16,426 nucleotides of DNA from Paracoccaceae bacterium. Lineage in GTDB: Bacteria; Pseudomonadota; Alphaproteobacteria; Rhodobacterales; Rhodobacteraceae. The DNA is taken from NCBI GenBank assembly GCA_002400675.1, contig NVQY01000040.1, forward strand, positions 1 to 16,426, in the 5' to 3' direction. The notes beneath the pieces are model-generated. The model ran no database searches. It was not told where the DNA came from and saw nothing but the letters and a program-made list of their open reading frames with translations. The position numbers were made by a program, and so were the translations under genes. This document shows positions 6,400 to 13,883 of this stretch, piece after piece; the first letter of the stretch is position 1; every line of letters starts with the position of its first letter.

Positions 6400-6978
6400 A
6401 TGACCAGATCGGCCCTACTTTTGATCGACATTCAGAACGACTATTTCCCCGGCGGCAAACACGAGGTGAGCGGTATCGAAACAGCCGCAGTCAATGCCGC
6501 CCGCCTGCTGGCGAGTGCTCGCGCCACGGGCCAGCCAGTCATCCATGTCCGTCATGAAATCACAACACAGAACCCGACGTTTTTCCAACCGGGAACGCCC
6601 GGTGCGGATACCCATGCATCTGTGGCCCCCATGGCGGGCGAAACAGTAATCCTGAAACATTTCCCCAGCAGTTTTCGGGAAACCGGACTTGACGAACATC
6701 TGCGGCGCGAAGGGATCACCGCGCTGACCCTGTGCGGCGCGATGAGTCAGATGTGCATCGACACGACCGCCCGCGCCGCCTGCGATCTTGGCTATTCAGT
6801 CACGGTGGCACATGACGCCTGCGCCGCCCGTTCTCTGCATTTTGACGGCATCGACCTGAGAGCCGCACAAGTTCACGCGGCATATATGGCAGCTCTTGCC
6901 GGATCCTTTGCCAAAGTTGAGCCAACCACAGAGATTTTGGGCATCCGCCAAGGACATTCTGCCACGGGGTGCCCGTAA
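6400..6978 (+). CDS. isochorismatase-family cysteine hydrolase
   Basis: A 192-aa protein with the family's catalytic triad: Asp10 (LLLIDIQNDYF), Lys86 (VILKHFPSSF) and nucleophile Cys119 (CGAMSQMCIDTT). The fold serves nicotinamidases, N-carbamoylsarcosine amidases, ureidoacrylate hydrolases and phenazine or isochorismate hydrolases. The cis-peptide block reads GAMSQMCIDTTARAA as in many uncharacterised amidases, so amide hydrolysis is more likely than isochorismate cleavage. The ATG at 6400 is preceded by GGAG with 8-nt spacing; frames open further upstream are not needed. It is divergent from the GlxA-like regulator, which probably controls it. Substrate is unknown. Confidence 0.92.
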   Translation: MTRSALLLIDIQNDYFPGGKHEVSGIETAAVNAARLLASARATGQPVIHVRHEITTQNPTFFQPGTPGADTHASVAPMAGETVILKHFPSSFRETGLDEHLRREGITALTLCGAMSQMCIDTTARAACDLGYSVTVAHDACAARSLHFDGIDLRAAQVHAAYMAALAGSFAKVEPTTEILGIRQGHSATGCP

Positions 6979-7042
6979 TGCCATAATTAATGTGATCCTC
7001 GGGTGACAGGTTCCTTGCAAGCCGGTATGTGAGTCACGACTC

Positions 7043-8569
7043 GTGAAACTGGATATGGAGCTGCCTGCCTTGTCCACCCCCCAAATGCCCCCCGCCCATC
7101 CGTTTGACACCTCTGGTTTGCGTGACCTCGGTCATGACGACAAACTGCACGAGGAATGCGGCATCTTCGGCGTGATCGGTGTCAGTGATGCCTCTAACTT
7201 TGTTGCCCTTGGTCTGCACGCCCTGCAACATCGCGGACAAGAGGCCGGCGGCATCGTCGCCCATGACGCGGAACAGGGGTTCAACAACGCCAAGCGCTTT
7301 GGCTATGTGCGCGATAACTTCACCTCGCAAAAGGTGATGGAGACCCTGCCCGGCCCGTTGGCGATTGGTCATGTGCGCTATTCCACCTCGGGGTCGAAAG
7401 GCCAGACCGCGATCCGCGATGTGCAGCCGTTCTTTGGCGAATTTTCCATGGGCGGCGCGGCGATTGCCCACAATGGCAACATCACCAACGCCAATGCCCT
7501 GCGCAAGGAGCTGATCGAGCGCGGGTCAATCTTTCAGTCCTCGTCCGACAGTGAATGCATCATCCACCTGATGGCGCGGAGCCTGCAACGCAACATCCCC
7601 GAGCGCATGGAAGACGCCCTGCGCCGGGTTGAAGGGGCGTTTTCCGTGGTGGCCATGACCCGGTCGAAACTGATCGGCGTGCGTGACCCGTTGGGGGTGC
7701 GTCCGCTGGTGCTGGGCAAGATTGGCGACGGCTGGGCGCTAAGTTCGGAGACCTGCGCGCTCGACATCATCGGTGCGGAGTTCGTGCGCGAAATAAAACC
7801 GGGCGAGATGGTGGTGATCGACGGCAAAGGCGTGGAAAGCCATTTTCCCTTCCGCCCGCAGCCCAGCAAGTTCTGCATCTTTGAACATGTCTATTTCTCG
7901 CGCCCTGACAGTATCTTAGGTGGGCGGTCGGTCTATGAAACCCGCGAGGCGATTGGGCGTGAATTGGCCAAAGAAAGCCCGGTTGACGCCGATCTGGTCT
8001 GTCCTGTGCCCGACAGTGGCACCCCGGCGGCGATTGGGTTTTCGCTGCAATCGGGCATTCCTTACGCCATGGGCATCATCCGCAATCAGTATGTGGGCCG
8101 CACATTCATCGAGCCAACCGAACAGATCCGCAACATGGGTGTGCGTCTGAAACTGAACGTGAACCGGGCGCTGATCCGCGGCAAACGGGTCATTCTGGTG
8201 GACGATTCCGTGGTGCGCGGCACCACCAGCCGCAAGATCAAGGAAATGATCCTTGATGCCGGGGCCAAGGAGGTGCATTTCCGCATCGCTAGCCCGCCAA
8301 CCGCGTGGCCTTGTTTTTATGGGGTCGACACGCCCGAACGTGACAAGCTGCTGGCGGCCAACATGTCAGAGGATGAAATGTGCGCGCATCTGGCGGTGGA
8401 CAGCCTCAAGTTTATCTCGATGGACGGGCTATACCGGGCGGTTGGGGAAAGCGCCGGGCGCAACAATGATTGCCCGCAATATTGCGACGCCTGTTTTTCC
8501 GGTGAGTATCCGGTGATTCCGTCAGACAAGCTGGATCAGGGGTTCGAGATGAAACCGGCGGCGGAATAG
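7043..8569 (+). CDS. purF: amidophosphoribosyltransferase (glutamine PRPP amidotransferase)
   Basis: Catalyses the first committed step of purine synthesis: PRPP plus glutamine to 5-phosphoribosylamine. The catalytic N-terminal Cys is Cys39 (HEECGIFGVIG), so a propeptide of up to 38 residues must be removed. The class II glutaminase domain follows (about 39-270; ALQHRGQEAGG, AHNGNITNA). The phosphoribosyltransferase domain has the PRPP loop VILVDDSVVRGTT (383-395). Cys278, Cys424, Cys481 and Cys484 correspond to the four [4Fe-4S] ligands of the B. subtilis enzyme. The start is uncertain: GTG at 7043 gives 508 aa, and ATGs at 7055 and 7085 are also in frame, none with a strong Shine-Dalgarno. 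The about 10 residues after HPFD (TSGLRDLGHD) look inserted relative to the usual HPFDDDKLHEECG. Confidence 0.97.
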   Translation: MKLDMELPALSTPQMPPAHPFDTSGLRDLGHDDKLHEECGIFGVIGVSDASNFVALGLHALQHRGQEAGGIVAHDAEQGFNNAKRFGYVRDNFTSQKVMETLPGPLAIGHVRYSTSGSKGQTAIRDVQPFFGEFSMGGAAIAHNGNITNANALRKELIERGSIFQSSSDSECIIHLMARSLQRNIPERMEDALRRVEGAFSVVAMTRSKLIGVRDPLGVRPLVLGKIGDGWALSSETCALDIIGAEFVREIKPGEMVVIDGKGVESHFPFRPQPSKFCIFEHVYFSRPDSILGGRSVYETREAIGRELAKESPVDADLVCPVPDSGTPAAIGFSLQSGIPYAMGIIRNQYVGRTFIEPTEQIRNMGVRLKLNVNRALIRGKRVILVDDSVVRGTTSRKIKEMILDAGAKEVHFRIASPPTAWPCFYGVDTPERDKLLAANMSEDEMCAHLAVDSLKFISMDGLYRAVGESAGRNNDCPQYCDACFSGEYPVIPSDKLDQGFEMKPAAE

Positions 8570-8709
8570 GCGTCCTGTGGCGGTTTCAAGGCCCTTGCGG
8601 TAACGGCCGGGTAAACACTTTGTTTTCTACCGTTTTGTACAAGGTCACGCGCGGGGTTTGGCCGTTTTGTCCCCCGACCGGCTGATTCGCGCCGAGGGTT
8701 TCCCGGCCA

Positions 8710-8767
8710 GGTGAATTCGCGGCTTTTGCCTGTCGCGCGGCCCGTATAGGGCGTGGCGAAATTCACC
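8710..8767. other. structured region between purF and the next gene
   Basis: GGTGAATTCGC (8710-8720) pairs with GCGAAATTCACC (8756-8767) with one bulged base. Inside, GCCC-GTATA-GGGC (8740-8752) forms a second small hairpin. It could be part of a purF 3' structure or the 5' leader of the gene at 8814. There is no T-tract, so it is not a standard terminator. The remainder of 8570-8813 shows no gene. Confidence 0.35.
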
Positions 8768-8813
8768 CGCACACATGCACGGCCCAAGGGTCGGGACGCA
8801 TGGAAAGACCCAC

Positions 8814-9086
8814 ATGGCAATAAATGATCCCGCAGGCGTGACGCCTGCTGTTGTGGCGCAACACGCCACGCAAGTCGCCGTTCTGGACCACTCATGGCTG
8901 ACCCTGTTGGGCATATTCGGCCCCAACGATGACCTGCGCGCGCTGGTGCGCCTGCCGGGCGGCAAGGTGCGCACAGTCGCACCCGGCGAGCGGTTTGGTC
9001 GCGCGAAGATCGTTGGCATCGACGCCGCCGGTCTGATGGTGGTGAAAAATGGCCAAACCCGACGGATAAGCATGCCCGGCGGTTGA
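8814..9086 (+). CDS. 90-aa protein of unknown function
   Basis: Starts MAINDPAGVTPAVVAQHATQ, with GGAAAG at 8802-8807 six bases upstream, so 8814 is preferred to an in-frame ATG at 8775. There is no signal peptide or membrane segment. The second half (LGIFGPNDDLRALVRLPGGK, then RTVAPGERFGRAKIVGID and GLMVVKNGQTRRISMPGG) alternates short beta-strand-like blocks. The pattern recalls the periplasmic homology region of GspC/PilP-type secretion and pilus proteins, but this is only a resemblance. It lies 43 bases upstream of the SDR gene in the same direction and may be co-transcribed with it. Function unknown. Confidence 0.7.
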   Translation: MAINDPAGVTPAVVAQHATQVAVLDHSWLTLLGIFGPNDDLRALVRLPGGKVRTVAPGERFGRAKIVGIDAAGLMVVKNGQTRRISMPGG

Positions 9087-9129
9087 TCCGCCCTTGACCG
9101 CGCGCGCGCGGCAGGCCAAACCGCGCGCC

Positions 9130-9777
9130 ATGACCCAACTTGCATTGATCACCGGCGCGTCGCGCGGCCTTGGGGCCGCATTGGCCGAAGCCCTTGCGCC
9201 CAGTCACCACATCATCGCCGTGGCCCGCACCACCGGCGCGCTGGAAGAGCTGGACGATCGCATCAAGGCACGCGGCGGCAGCGCCACGCTGGCGCCGATG
9301 GACGTCACCAACGCGGATGCCATGGCGACCTTATGCCGGGGTATCTTTGATCGCTGGGGCACGCTGGATCTGTGGATGCATACCGCCATTTTTGCCGCAC
9401 CGCTTAGTCCGGCCAACAGCCCGCTGGGTAATGACTGGGACAAGTCCCTTGCGGTGAACGCCAGCGCCACCGCGCGGCTGATCCCGTTTGTTGCACCTTT
9501 GCTGGGTGAAAAGGGACAGGCAGTATTTTTCGACGATGCGCGCGCCGGGGACAAGTTCTTTGGCGTGTACGGCGCCAGCAAGGCGGCGCAGATGGCGCTG
9601 GTGCGCAGCTGGCAGGCCGAGACCGTCAGGATCGGGCCAAAGGTTCATATTGCCGAACCTGCCGGGATGCCAACCGCCGTGCGGGCGCGGTTCTTTCCGG
9701 GGGAGGATCGTGCGAAGCTTGCCTCTACGGCGCAGGAGGCGGCGCGGATTTTGCGCGCCATCGGAATTTTGTCCTGA
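9130..9777 (+). CDS. short-chain dehydrogenase/reductase-like protein without the catalytic Ser
   Basis: A 215-aa Rossmann-fold protein. TGASRGLG (residues 8-15) is the cofactor-binding glycine motif, LAVNASA holds the structural Asn110, and YGASKAA supplies Tyr147 and Lys151 of the active site. The segment where SDRs carry the catalytic Ser reads AVFFDDARAGDKFFG, with Asp-Asp at the expected place and no Ser. The NNAG motif is also replaced (MHTAIFA). It may be a divergent oxidoreductase, or a protein that keeps the nucleotide site but not classical catalysis. ATG at 9130 is chosen because the fold begins there; a TTG at 9094 would add 12 Arg-rich residues of no family value. Reaction unknown. 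Confidence 0.88.
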   Translation: MTQLALITGASRGLGAALAEALAPSHHIIAVARTTGALEELDDRIKARGGSATLAPMDVTNADAMATLCRGIFDRWGTLDLWMHTAIFAAPLSPANSPLGNDWDKSLAVNASATARLIPFVAPLLGEKGQAVFFDDARAGDKFFGVYGASKAAQMALVRSWQAETVRIGPKVHIAEPAGMPTAVRARFFPGEDRAKLASTAQEAARILRAIGILS

Positions 9778-9835
9778 GCGGGTGATTTGGGTCCGCCCGG
9801 TCGAATAGGCCGTGGCCGCCCGGCACGGTGGATTT

Positions 9836-9887
9836 AGGCCCGCAAGCGGGCCTGGCCTTCGGCGAGGATATTTATCAACAGAAGAAG
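9836..9887 (+). other. hairpin followed by purine-rich GGCGAGGATATTT motif, surE upstream region
   Basis: AGGCCCGC (9836-9843) and GCGGGCCT (9846-9853) form a strong short hairpin just after the SDR gene. It is followed by CCTTCGGCGAGGATATTTAT and then AGAAGAAG. Similar hairpin plus GAGGATATTT plus purine-run sequences recur in intergenic regions of Rhodobacterales as I recall them, but this was not checked. It may end SDR transcription or act as an RNA processing site before surE; a typical U-run is absent. Confidence 0.45.
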
Positions 9888-9946
9888 CGCAGGCGCTTGC
9901 CCTGATTTGCCTGCGGCACTATCAAGGTCAAAAGGGGCAGGAAAAT

Positions 9947-10732
9947 ATGCGTATTCTGATCACCAATGATGATGGCATCAACGCGCCCGGACTTGAGGTT
10001 CTGGCCGAGATTGCCGCAGGTCTGGCTGGGCCGGATGGCGAGGTGTGGACCGTGGCCCCGGCGTTTGAGCAATCCGGAGTGGCCCATTGCATCAGCTATA
10101 CCCGTCCGATGATGATTGCCAAGCTGGGCGAGCGTCGGTTTGCCGCCGAGGGCAGCCCGGCGGATTGTGTGATGGCCGGCCTGCATGATGTGTTGAAGGA
10201 CGTGCCGCCCGATTTGGTGTTGTCGGGGGTAAACCGGGGCAACAACTCGGCTGAGAACGCGCTTTATTCCGGCACCTTGGGGGGGGCGATGGAGGCCGCG
10301 TTGCAGGGGTTGCCGGCGTTTGCCCTGTCGCAGTATTTCGGGCCGCATAATCTGGGGTTGGATGACCCGTTTGAGGCGGCGGCAGAGCATGGGCTGGCGG
10401 TTATCCGCTCGGTTTTGCAGGCAAGCCCGCCGGTTGGCGAGGATTATCGGTTGTTTTACAACATCAATTTCCCCCCCGTGGGCGCCGCCGATGTGCGCGG
10501 TGTGCGGGTGGCCCGGCAAGGGTATCGGCGCGGTACAAAGTTCGGGGTTGAATCGCATCTGTCGCCATCGGGGCGGCGGTTTTTGTGGATCAAGGGTGGC
10601 GATCAGCAGGTTCCGACCGAGCCGGGCAGCGACGCGGCCGTCAATCTGGATGGCTATATCTCGGTCACGCCGATGCGCGCCGATCTGACCGCGCATGACG
10701 CGCTGGATGCGCTTAAGGTTATCGAGGGATGA
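9947..10732 (+). CDS. surE: 5'/3'-nucleotidase SurE
   Basis: A 261-aa metal-dependent nucleoside-monophosphate phosphatase, also active on short polyphosphate in characterised members. Starts [10 protein letters not shown]; metal ligands Asp8-Asp9, Ser43 (EQSGV) and Asn96 (SGVNRGNN) are all present, as is the [13 protein letters not shown] block. The full length fits the family. ATG at 9947 is preceded by AGGA within GGGGCAGGAAAAT; the frame is open upstream to 9812, but that part has no family resemblance. Its stop overlaps the pcm start (ATGA, 10729-10732), so the two are translationally coupled as in many bacteria, where both act in stationary-phase and stress survival. Confidence 0.97.
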   Translation: MRILITNDDGINAPGLEVLAEIAAGLAGPDGEVWTVAPAFEQSGVAHCISYTRPMMIAKLGERRFAAEGSPADCVMAGLHDVLKDVPPDLVLSGVNRGNNSAENALYSGTLGGAMEAALQGLPAFALSQYFGPHNLGLDDPFEAAAEHGLAVIRSVLQASPPVGEDYRLFYNINFPPVGAADVRGVRVARQGYRRGTKFGVESHLSPSGRRFLWIKGGDQQVPTEPGSDAAVNLDGYISVTPMRADLTAHDALDALKVIEG

Positions 10733-11376
10733 GCGGACCCACCGCAGAGACCAAGATGCAGTTCCTGTTTGCGCTGCGTTCCAAGGGGGTTACCGACACC
10801 AAGGTCTTGAGTGCTATGGAGAATATCGACCGTGGCCCATTTGTGCGCGGCATCTTTTCCGAACGCGCCTACGAGGATATGCCGCTGCCGATTGCCTGCG
10901 GGCAGACCATCAGTCAGCCTTCGGTGGTGGGGATCATGACGCAGGCGTTGCAGGTCAATTCGCGTGACAAGGTTCTGGAGGTCGGCACCGGGTCGGGCTA
11001 TCAGGCCGCCATTCTGGCCAAGCTGGCGCGCCGGGTCTATACGGTCGAGCGCCATCAACGGCTGGTACGCGAGGCGCGCGCGGTTTTTGACGAGATGGCG
11101 CTGGTCAATATCACCGCCATGACCGCCGACGGGTCGCACGGGTGGCCCGATCAGGCACCGTTTGATCGTATCATCGTCACCGCCGCCGCCGAGGACCCGC
11201 CCGGGCCGCTATTGGCGCAGCTTAAGATCGGCGGTATCATGGTGGTTCCGGTGGGTCAGTCGGATGCGGTGCAGACTCTGATACGGGTGCGGCGCGGCGA
11301 AAATGGGTATGATTACGACGAAATCCGCCCGGTAAGGTTCGTCCCGCTTCTGGAAGGGCTGGGCAAAGACGGCTGA
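10729..11376 (+). CDS. pcm: protein-L-isoaspartate O-methyltransferase
   Basis: A 215-aa SAM-dependent methyltransferase that repairs isoaspartyl residues in aged proteins. The family's signature [17 protein letters not shown] (58-74), SAM-binding motif [16 protein letters not shown] (82-97), [14 protein letters not shown] and the C-terminal RFVPLLEG are all present. It overlaps surE by four bases and lies 59 bases before the LysM/M23 lipoprotein, the surE-pcm-nlpD order known in enterobacteria. No unusual features were noted. Confidence 0.97.
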   Translation: MSGPTAETKMQFLFALRSKGVTDTKVLSAMENIDRGPFVRGIFSERAYEDMPLPIACGQTISQPSVVGIMTQALQVNSRDKVLEVGTGSGYQAAILAKLARRVYTVERHQRLVREARAVFDEMALVNITAMTADGSHGWPDQAPFDRIIVTAAAEDPPGPLLAQLKIGGIMVVPVGQSDAVQTLIRVRRGENGYDYDEIRPVRFVPLLEGLGKDG

Positions 11377-11435
11377 CTTGTGCGATTAGACCGCCAGCCC
11401 CGATCAACAGGGGGGTGTATTTTGAGGATAACGAG

Positions 11436-12602
11436 ATGATTTTGAGCCACCGGATATCCCGATTTCCCCTGATTGGCGGCGTGGCCGCGCTGACGTTTCT
11501 GGCCGCCTGCGAACAGCCGCTGGATTACGATCTGCGCGGCAATATCGGCGCGTTTTCCACCGCTGATGCCGCACGCAATATTACCACGGCGCGGCCCAAG
11601 CCGGATTCGCGCGGTATTATCTCTTATCCCAATTATCAGGTTGCCGTGGCGCGTCGCGGCGACACTGCGGCGGACGTGGCCACACGGGTTGGCCTGCCTG
11701 CGGGCGAGTTGGCGCGCTATAACGGCGTGTTGCCCGACGACCGCCTGAACGAAGGCGAGATCATGGCCCTGCCGCGCCGGGTGGCCGAACCGGGTCAGGA
11801 CTCTGGTGCTGTCGACATCGAGGCACTGGCCGGAAGCGCCATTGACGCCGCCCCCGATACGACGCCCGTTCAGACCACCACGCTGGCCCCTGCGCCCAAG
11901 CCGAAACCAGTGGCCAAACCGCCCGCCGGCCCAGAGCCGTTGCGCCATAAGGTCAAGCGCGGGGAAACCGCCTATACCATTTCGCGGCTCTATCAGGTGC
12001 CGGTGAAAAAGCTGGGTGAATGGAACGGGTTGGGGACCGACTTTGCCATCCGCGAGGGGCAGTATCTGTTGATCCCTGTAACCGGCGTCGCCGCGCCGCT
12101 GAGCGCCATTCCCACCGTGGTTTCCGCGCCTGGGGTTGGAACGCCGACGCCGCCGCCGCCTAGTGCCGCCACCGCATTGCCGGACGAAAAGATTGACCCG
12201 ACCCCGCCCGAGGTACCCGATGTCACCATCGCCAAGCCGTCAAAGCCAAGCACCGCGCAGATGGCCTTTCCGGTTCAGGGCAAGATCGCCAGCACCTACA
12301 AGAAGGGCAGCAACGAAGGTATCGCCATTGCCGCAGCCCCCGGCACCCCGGTCAAGGCGGCCGATGCGGGCACGGTGGCGGCCATCACCAAGGACGCGGA
12401 CGGCGTGCCGATCGTGGTCATCCGCCACAAGGGCAATTTGCTGACCGTTTATGCCAATGTCGACAAGATCACCGTGAAAAAGGGCGACAAGGTCACACGC
12501 GGCCAACAGATCGCCCAGTTGCGCAGCGGCGACAAAGCCTATGTGCATTTCGAAGTGCGCGACGGTTTTGACAGTGTCGACCCCTTGCCCTACCTGGAAT
12601 AG
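11436..12602 (+). CDS. NlpD-like lipoprotein: two LysM domains plus degenerate M23 (LytM) domain
   Basis: A 388-aa envelope protein. The signal ends in lipobox LAAC (Cys25). A divergent LysM covers about 67-113, a clearer LysM about 170-215 (HKVKRGETAYTISRLYQVPV), then a Pro-rich linker and an M23 domain (about 275-388). In the M23 part the His and Asp of HxGxD are replaced (GSNEGIAIAA), the mid-domain YAH is YAN, and the HxH pair keeps only its second His (AYVHFEV). It should therefore not cleave peptidoglycan. This matches E. coli NlpD and EnvC, which activate cell-division amidases. ATG at 11436 follows GAGGA with 7-nt spacing; a GTG at 11415 is less likely. It directly follows surE-pcm, as nlpD does in enterobacteria. 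Confidence 0.92.
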   Translation: MILSHRISRFPLIGGVAALTFLAACEQPLDYDLRGNIGAFSTADAARNITTARPKPDSRGIISYPNYQVAVARRGDTAADVATRVGLPAGELARYNGVLPDDRLNEGEIMALPRRVAEPGQDSGAVDIEALAGSAIDAAPDTTPVQTTTLAPAPKPKPVAKPPAGPEPLRHKVKRGETAYTISRLYQVPVKKLGEWNGLGTDFAIREGQYLLIPVTGVAAPLSAIPTVVSAPGVGTPTPPPPSAATALPDEKIDPTPPEVPDVTIAKPSKPSTAQMAFPVQGKIASTYKKGSNEGIAIAAAPGTPVKAADAGTVAAITKDADGVPIVVIRHKGNLLTVYANVDKITVKKGDKVTRGQQIAQLRSGDKAYVHFEVRDGFDSVDPLPYLE

Positions 12603-12666
12603 GTGTCCGGCCTGTCGCCCGGTTCGCGCGACACCCGGAATGTAACAATTTAGTGGAGACTGCACC

Positions 12667-12996
12667 GTGAAACAACTTTCCATCTTAACCGGCGCCGCGA
12701 TCCTTGCGGCCAGTTCGGTTGCAGCCTGCCCCTGGGCCGGTGGCACCTATAGCGGCAATGAAAGGCAGTTCGAGACTGAGTTCACAGTCAATGCCGACTG
12801 CACTGAAATGGTGTTCCAATCCTCGGGAAGCGCCGGATTTCAACAGGCAGACACGCCCGAAACCGTTGCCTTGGCGGCCACGGACAAGGGCTGGACCTCC
12901 ACCTTTCCCAAGGGGACCATCACCCTTTTGGCAGATGGTAAACAGGTCGAATTCATCGGCCCCGGTGTCAACGAGCGCGTGCAAGTGGACAAGTAA
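12667..12996 (+). CDS. small exported protein of unknown function (signal peptide or lipoprotein)
   Basis: A 109-aa protein with a GTG start (GGAG, 8-nt spacing). The N-terminus MKQLSILTGAAILAASSVAA is a signal sequence followed by Cys21. VAAC fits a minimal lipobox, so it may be lipid-anchored; alternatively cleavage occurs after Ala20 and Cys21 pairs with the only other cysteine, Cys45. The mature part is beta-rich in appearance (GTYSGNERQFETEFTVN, then GTITLLADGKQVEFIGPG), like small periplasmic beta-sheet proteins. It is 64 bases downstream of the NlpD-like gene, in the same direction and convergent with the ATPase gene. Function unknown. Confidence 0.8.
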   Translation: MKQLSILTGAAILAASSVAACPWAGGTYSGNERQFETEFTVNADCTEMVFQSSGSAGFQQADTPETVALAATDKGWTSTFPKGTITLLADGKQVEFIGPGVNERVQVDK

Positions 12997-13003
12997 GAAA
13001 TCC

Positions 13004-13037
13004 GGCCATCGCGGGCGCGGGGCGTTTCGCGGTGGCC
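13004..13037. terminator. hairpin between convergent genes
   Basis: GGCCATCGCG (13004-13013) pairs with CGCGGTGGCC (13028-13037), ten pairs including one G-U, around a 14-base loop. It occupies the 44-bp gap between the exported protein and the convergent ATPase gene, so it probably ends transcription from the plus side and perhaps both. A T-tract is absent. Confidence 0.5.
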
Positions 13038-13040
13038 TGC

Positions 13041-13883
13041 CTAGGCGACCACTTTGACGCCCTGTCGCCCGGCCAGATCGACGAAATACTGCCACGCCAC
13101 CCGACCTGACCGCGCCCCGCGTGTGGCCTGCCATTCGATCGCCTCGGCGCGCAGGGTTTCCGGCGTGATACGCACGCCAAAGGCAGCGCAATAGCCGGCG
13201 ATCATTGCCAGATACTGGTCCTGATCGCAGGGATGAAACCCCAGCCACAGCCCGAACCGATCGCTAAGCGAGACCTTTTCTTCGACCGCCTCGGACGGGT
13301 TGATCGCGCTGGAGCGTTCATTTTCGATCATGTCGCGCGGCATCAGGTGGCGCCGGTTAGAGGTGGCATACATCACCACATTTTCGGGCCGCCCTTCGAT
13401 GCCCCCATCCAGAACCGCCTTGAGGCTCTTGTAATGCTCGTCGTCATGGGAAAATGACAGATCATCGCAAAACAGCACAAACCGCTGCGGTGCGGCGCGC
13501 AGGTGGTTCAGCAACCGACCGACGCTGGGCAGGTCTTCGCGCTGTAGCTCGATCAGGGTCAGGTCTTGATGTTCTGCCTGAACTTGCGCGTGTACAGCTT
13601 TGACAAGGCTGGATTTTCCCATCCCACGCGCACCCCACAGAAGGGCGTTGTTAGCGGCATAACCTGCGGCAAACCGGCGGGTGTTGTCCAGCAAGGTGTC
13701 ACGCGCGCGATCAATTCCCACCAACAAGCCCAGATCGACCCGCGCCACATGGGTAACCGGGTCCAGCCGTTCCGGATCCACTTGCCAGACAAAGGCCGGG
13801 GCGGCGTCAAAGTCCGGGGACGGCAACGGCGCCGGAACCATCCGTTCCAGCGCCGCGGCGATACGTTCAAGGGGGTCGCTCAC
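13041..13883 (-). CDS. DUF815-type AAA+ ATPase, coupled to tatC
   Basis: A 280-aa P-loop ATPase. Walker A is GARGMGKS (84-91), Walker B VLFCDDLSF (Asp140-Asp141), and SNRRHLMPRDMIENE after it resembles sensor and arginine-finger regions of the family. There is no membrane segment. The start is GTG at 13883, overlapping the tatC stop (GTGA, 13880-13883), so it is translationally coupled and the last gene of tatA-tatB-tatC-ATPase. DUF815 proteins are widespread but poorly characterised. Coupling to tatC could mean a role in Tat substrate handling or simple co-transcription; no sequence feature decides. The family call is firm, the role unknown. Confidence 0.9.
   Translation of the reverse strand: MSDPLERIAAALERMVPAPLPSPDFDAAPAFVWQVDPERLDPVTHVARVDLGLLVGIDRARDTLLDNTRRFAAGYAANNALLWGARGMGKSSLVKAVHAQVQAEHQDLTLIELQREDLPSVGRLLNHLRAAPQRFVLFCDDLSFSHDDEHYKSLKAVLDGGIEGRPENVVMYATSNRRHLMPRDMIENERSSAINPSEAVEEKVSLSDRFGLWLGFHPCDQDQYLAMIAGYCAAFGVRITPETLRAEAIEWQATRGARSGRVAWQYFVDLAGRQGVKVVA

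Noticed and set aside
9875..10696. 273-codon open frame on the minus strand
   Set aside because: It is antisense to surE, whose motifs are complete; no domain is recognisable.
12602..12635. terminator after the NlpD-like gene
   Set aside because: GGTGTC and GACACC can pair, but the stem is only six bases around a 22-base loop, it overlaps the stop codon and there is no T-run.
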